This document shows positions 6,132-6,787 of a stretch of 6,787 nucleotides of DNA, piece after piece. The stretch covers positions 1-6,787 of the forward strand of contig JBMZFW010000052.1 of NCBI GenBank assembly GCA_049615605.1. Reading direction: 5' to 3'. Origin of the DNA: JAQWUY01 sp049615605 (GTDB taxonomy: Bacteria; Pseudomonadota; Alphaproteobacteria; JAQWUY01). The position numbers were made by a program, and so were the translations under genes. Below the pieces are notes generated by a model, which did not search any database, had not been told where the DNA came from, and worked only from the letters and a program-made list of their open reading frames with translations. Each line of letters opens with the position of its first letter. The first letter of the stretch is position 1.

Positions 6132-6787
6132 TTACTTCCTTGTTGCCACAACATAAATAACATAATACGAAACTGTATTATTATGTTTATCATTTAAATA
6201 CTTACAAGCTTTCTTTAATTTTCCAACAGGTAAATTATCGCTATCACCCCTTGCACCAATGTTGCGAAGATGACTTAGGAAATCCAAAGCACTTGCAAAT
6301 TGCATATCCAATATTTCAATTTCAATTTTAACATCAAAATCATCACCAAATGATTTTACAATTTGTTCTTCACTTAAAAAGTTTTTCTGTCTGTTATCAA
6401 GTCCTGAAAATTCACAAGATTCTTGCCATTGTGAAAAGTTTTTATCGCTTAGGGTTGAAAATGCAAGCACACCATTTTCATTTAATAAATCTTTATATTT
6501 ATTAATCGTTACAGGCAAATCATTAAACCATTGAAATGCAAGATTGCTGTAAACAAAATCATATTTATTTTTAACTGTTGGATTTTCCCCATCCATTACC
6601 ATAGTTTCAATATTTGGAAGTTTAGCCCCGCACACATTAACCATATTTTGTGCAATGTCGGTTGCAAGAATATTTGCCGTTGGATTAAGTCGGAAAACTT
6701 CATCAGTCATAAATCCAGTACCACAACCAATTTCCAACATATCATTGCTTGCCATTATATGGTTTGTGCAAATTCTAGTTAAATTTT
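6132..6787 (-). CDS. bioC: Malonyl-ACP O-methyltransferase BioC (partial, N-terminus beyond window)
   Basis: The reading frame stays open to the window edge, giving 217 visible residues plus the stop. E. coli BioC has about 251, so roughly 35 N-terminal residues are missing. BioC uses S-adenosylmethionine to methylate the malonyl carboxyl of malonyl-ACP, letting fatty acid synthesis build the pimeloyl chain of biotin. SAM motif I appears as LEIGCGTG just after the start of the visible part. An acidic ATDIAQNM segment follows, then a YSNLAFQWFND block that strongly resembles BioC proteins. Near the C-terminus, LSHLRNIGARG is the BioC-type segment that separates it from generic methyltransferases. 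The neighbouring bioD gene, 1 nt downstream, supports the call. The ATG at 6755 is only an internal methionine: in-frame codons continue upstream of it without a stop, and the SAM fold would otherwise lack its first helix. Any promoter lies outside the window. Confidence 0.88.
   Translation of the reverse strand, partial: NLTRICTNHIMASNDMLEIGCGTGFMTDEVFRLNPTANILATDIAQNMVNVCGAKLPNIETMVMDGENPTVKNKYDFVYSNLAFQWFNDLPVTINKYKDLLNENGVLAFSTLSDKNFSQWQESCEFSGLDNRQKNFLSEEQIVKSFGDDFDVKIEIEILDMQFASALDFLSHLRNIGARGDSDNLPVGKLKKACKYLNDKHNNTVSYYVIYVVATRK
6135..6142 (-). promoter_or_regulatory. Ribosome binding site of bioD, abutting the bioC stop
   Basis: Read on the minus strand, AAGGAAG runs directly into the bioC stop codon TAA (6134-6132), then one A, then the bioD ATG (6130-6128). 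The site decides the bioD start and implies translational coupling with bioC. Confidence 0.7.

Noticed and set aside
6131..6193. An upstream extension of bioD to a start at 6193 (21 extra residues).
   Set aside because: It would overlap the end of bioC by 62 nt, the extra residues are not BioD-like, and a strong ribosome binding site sits before the ATG at 6130.
5853..6197. Plus-strand open frames opposite bioD and bioC, and other antisense frames such as 110-385, 1201-1389 and 2670-3044.
   Set aside because: They lie opposite or in alternate frames of clearly conserved genes and show no recognisable domains or ribosome binding sites.
6132..6755. Starting the methyltransferase at the ATG at 6755.
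   Set aside because: The frame remains open upstream to the window edge, and this methionine lies just before SAM motif I, where BioC proteins already have about 40 residues. The gene is partial.
1..6787. CRISPR arrays, tRNA or rRNA genes, insertion sequences, toxin-antitoxin pairs.
   Set aside because: No regularly spaced repeats, cloverleaf-like sequence, transposase motifs or paired small genes were seen.

Overview
The window fits an AT-rich member of the Alphaproteobacteria. The best evidence is the DksA homologue, which has the single-cysteine C-terminal motif usual in that class. The formate dehydrogenase supports this: it is a two-subunit, Fdh1-like NAD-linked enzyme with a fused NuoE/NuoF-type beta subunit. 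I cannot name a genus from the sequence.

Layout, left to right. Minus strand, 43-501: dksA, a transcription regulator. Its 3' flank is cut by the left edge. 502-795: a very AT-rich divergent promoter region holding a dksA promoter candidate, a 16-bp exact direct repeat and an extended -10 candidate for the formate dehydrogenase operon. Plus strand, 796-5307: a tight two-gene operon encoding the beta (581 aa) and alpha (919 aa) subunits of a molybdenum- or tungsten-dependent NAD+ formate dehydrogenase. 5308-5530: a convergent intergenic region almost filled by two imperfect palindromes of about 105 nt each, with a smaller hairpin between them. The first begins exactly at the alpha-subunit stop codon and the second runs into the end of bioD. 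Minus strand, 5531-6787: bioD and, upstream of it, bioC, which runs off the right edge.

How the genes work together. The alpha subunit oxidises formate at a bis-pterin metal site with Cys370, His371 and Arg563. Electrons pass along iron-sulfur clusters in alpha and then beta to FMN, which reduces NAD+. BioC and BioD are early and late steps of biotin synthesis: BioC starts the pimeloyl moiety and BioD closes the ureido ring before biotin synthase acts. DksA would adjust transcription to nutrient status. There is no sign that these three units form one pathway.

I see no transposase, CRISPR array, tRNA or rRNA, and no clearly new protein system. The least explained parts are non-coding: the twin palindromes, the doubled 16-mer upstream of the formate dehydrogenase genes, and a motif shared by two 3' flanks.
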